The notes below the pieces were generated by a model. That model was not told the origin of the DNA. It did no database searches and worked only from the letters and a program-made list of their open reading frames with translations. Positions 6,633 through 7,316 of a stretch of DNA of 7,316 nucleotides are shown in pieces. The stretch is from an uncultured Collinsella sp. (GTDB lineage: Bacteria; Actinomycetota; Coriobacteriia; Coriobacteriales; Coriobacteriaceae): NCBI GenBank assembly GCA_959018755.1, contig CAUEMA010000032.1, positions 1-7,316 of the forward strand, in the 5' to 3' direction. Each line of letters begins with the position of its first letter. The first letter of the stretch is position 1. A program made the translations under genes and the position numbers.

Positions 6633-7172
6633 CTATGCTCCTAGCGCATCTTGTGGACCATCATCCAGATGTTCCGACAAAGCAGATTGTTGCAGCTGTT
6701 CGAGTTCATCCAGGACTGAACGAGCCTCTTTAAATGTCTGAGCAACGCGCTCCTTCGTGCTCACTTTCTCTTCCTTGGGTTTAGGTCGAGCATCCTCGGT
6801 GATCGCAATGGCATTAGCGACAGCCAAGTCACCCGTCAGGGTAATAGAAAGAGCAACCTCGACAACGCCCAATTCCTGGGCGATTTCGAGAGCGCGACCC
6901 GAAAGCAGCGCTTTTGGCTTGCCGAGCTTATCGCGCGTTACAGAAACGTCTTTACGGCCAACGCCCTGACTAAAGCCCGTTCCAAGAGCCTTAAGCACCG
7001 CCTCGCGAGAAGCAAAACGACTAGCATAGTGCGCGGCAGGGCGAGACGATGCGTCGCAATACGCACGCTCTTCATCGGTAAACACGCGACGGGCAAACGC
7101 GGGCGTCTTCTCAAGGATTGATTTCATTCGGGAAATCTCGACGATATCAACGCCGATTCCGGCTTCGGCCAT
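6633..7172 (-). CDS. acpS: Holo-[acyl-carrier-protein] synthase with C-terminal extension
   Basis: A 179-residue protein whose first 126 residues match AcpS, which moves 4'-phosphopantetheine from CoA to the serine of acyl carrier protein. GIGVDIVEI (5-13) carries metal ligand D9. FASREAVLKALGTG (53-66) carries E57 and K61. DKLGKP (81-86) is the usual DxxGKP. Two features are odd. The C-terminal motif that usually reads S-x-S-H is SITL (109-112), with Leu in place of His. And about 53 charged, helix-prone residues follow the normal end, including a probable coiled coil at 140-168. The start at ATG 7172 is chosen because GGAGGTGAT (7174-7182) is a near-ideal Shine-Dalgarno; the frame stays open to 7235, but that N-terminus is unlike the family and would include the Shine-Dalgarno and promoter. 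First gene of the operon. Confidence 0.93.
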   Translation of the reverse strand: MAEAGIGVDIVEISRMKSILEKTPAFARRVFTDEERAYCDASSRPAAHYASRFASREAVLKALGTGFSQGVGRKDVSVTRDKLGKPKALLSGRALEIAQELGVVEVALSITLTGDLAVANAIAITEDARPKPKEEKVSTKERVAQTFKEARSVLDELEQLQQSALSEHLDDGPQDALGA

Positions 7173-7201
7173 AATCACCTCCATACTGCACAGACTAAGA
7201 T

Positions 7202-7231
7202 ATTGTAGCCCGTTCGCAGAAGATGCGACAA
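7202..7231 (-). promoter_or_regulatory. Predicted sigma-70-type promoter of the acpS operon
   Basis: On the minus strand a -10 hexamer TACAAT (7207-7202, five of six consensus bases) lies 18 bases after a -35 TTGTCG (7231-7226, four of six). This would start transcription near 7195 and give a leader of about 23 bases before the acpS ATG, with the strong Shine-Dalgarno in between. A 5-bp inverted repeat, TCGCA (7214-7218) and TGCGA (7224-7228) with a five-base spacer, overlaps the -35 and spacer and could be an operator. The promoter lies between the upstream terminator and the first gene, as expected. Confidence 0.6.
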
Positions 7232-7279
7232 ACAAGGGCTAAAATCACAGCGACAAAGAAGTGTTGGGCATCGAAACGC

Positions 7280-7314
7280 AAAAAAGGGGGAGGCCTCGCG
7301 GCCTCCCCCTTCTT
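7280..7314. terminator. Bidirectional intrinsic terminator separating the operon from its right-hand neighbour
   Basis: A perfect 10-bp stem, GGGGGAGGCC (7286-7295) and GGCCTCCCCC (7300-7309), closes a TCGC tetraloop. Six A residues precede it (7280-7285), which become a U6 tract on the minus strand, and TTCTT follows it on the plus strand. The better U tract is on the minus strand, so it most likely ends a minus-strand gene beyond the right edge. It may also stop transcripts coming the other way. Confidence 0.9.
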
Positions 7315-7316
7315 CA

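Noticed and set aside
7173..7235. Longer acpS reading frame starting at 7235 or at the ATG at 7184
   Set aside because: The extra codons cover the Shine-Dalgarno and the promoter, and AcpS proteins normally begin just before the GIGxDxVEI motif.

Overview
The window carries a single tightly packed operon on the minus strand. It is flanked on the right by a strong hairpin terminator and on the left by a 348-bp non-coding stretch rich in inverted repeats. High GC, the gene order and above all a three-domain TsaB-RimI-TsaD fusion protein suggest a high-GC Gram-positive actinobacterium. My best guess is the class Coriobacteriia (Collinsella-like). That assignment is inference from protein style and gene order; there is no rRNA or other marker here.

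Reading in the direction of transcription (right to left): a stem-loop with an A/T tract on each side (7280-7314) separates the operon from whatever lies beyond. A sigma-70-like promoter (7202-7231) follows. Then come acpS (holo-ACP synthase with a C-terminal extension), nnrE-nnrD fused in one protein (NAD(P)HX epimerase/dehydratase), alr (alanine racemase), a family-4 iron-sulfur uracil-DNA glycosylase, tsaE, and the tsaB-rimI-tsaD fusion. The gaps are 0, 2, 8 and 12 bp, followed by a 14-bp overlap, so there is no room for internal promoters or terminators and most starts look translationally coupled. The single mRNA would be about 6.85 kb.

Functionally this is a housekeeping cluster: activation of acyl carrier protein for lipid synthesis, repair of damaged NAD(P)H, D-alanine for peptidoglycan, removal of uracil from DNA, and the t6A37 tRNA modification (TsaB, TsaD and TsaE together; TsaC, which makes threonylcarbamoyl-AMP, is not in this window) with ribosomal protein N-acetylation (RimI) built into the same polypeptide. 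The TsaB-TsaD fusion fixes the two partners at 1:1.

The most unusual DNA is at the left edge (1-348). A perfect 33-bp inverted repeat (202-234 with 304-336) closes a 135-bp hairpin immediately downstream of tsaD. A perfect 19-bp inverted repeat (1-19 with 232-250) interlocks with it. A separate 9-bp hairpin (72-92) uses a near-identical GTGCGGA/TCCGCAC motif. This looks like a family of dispersed palindromic intergenic elements, perhaps doubling as the operon's 3' end. I see no novel enzyme system; the points worth checking are the repeat cluster, the altered AcpS active-site motif with its extra tail, and the triple fusion.
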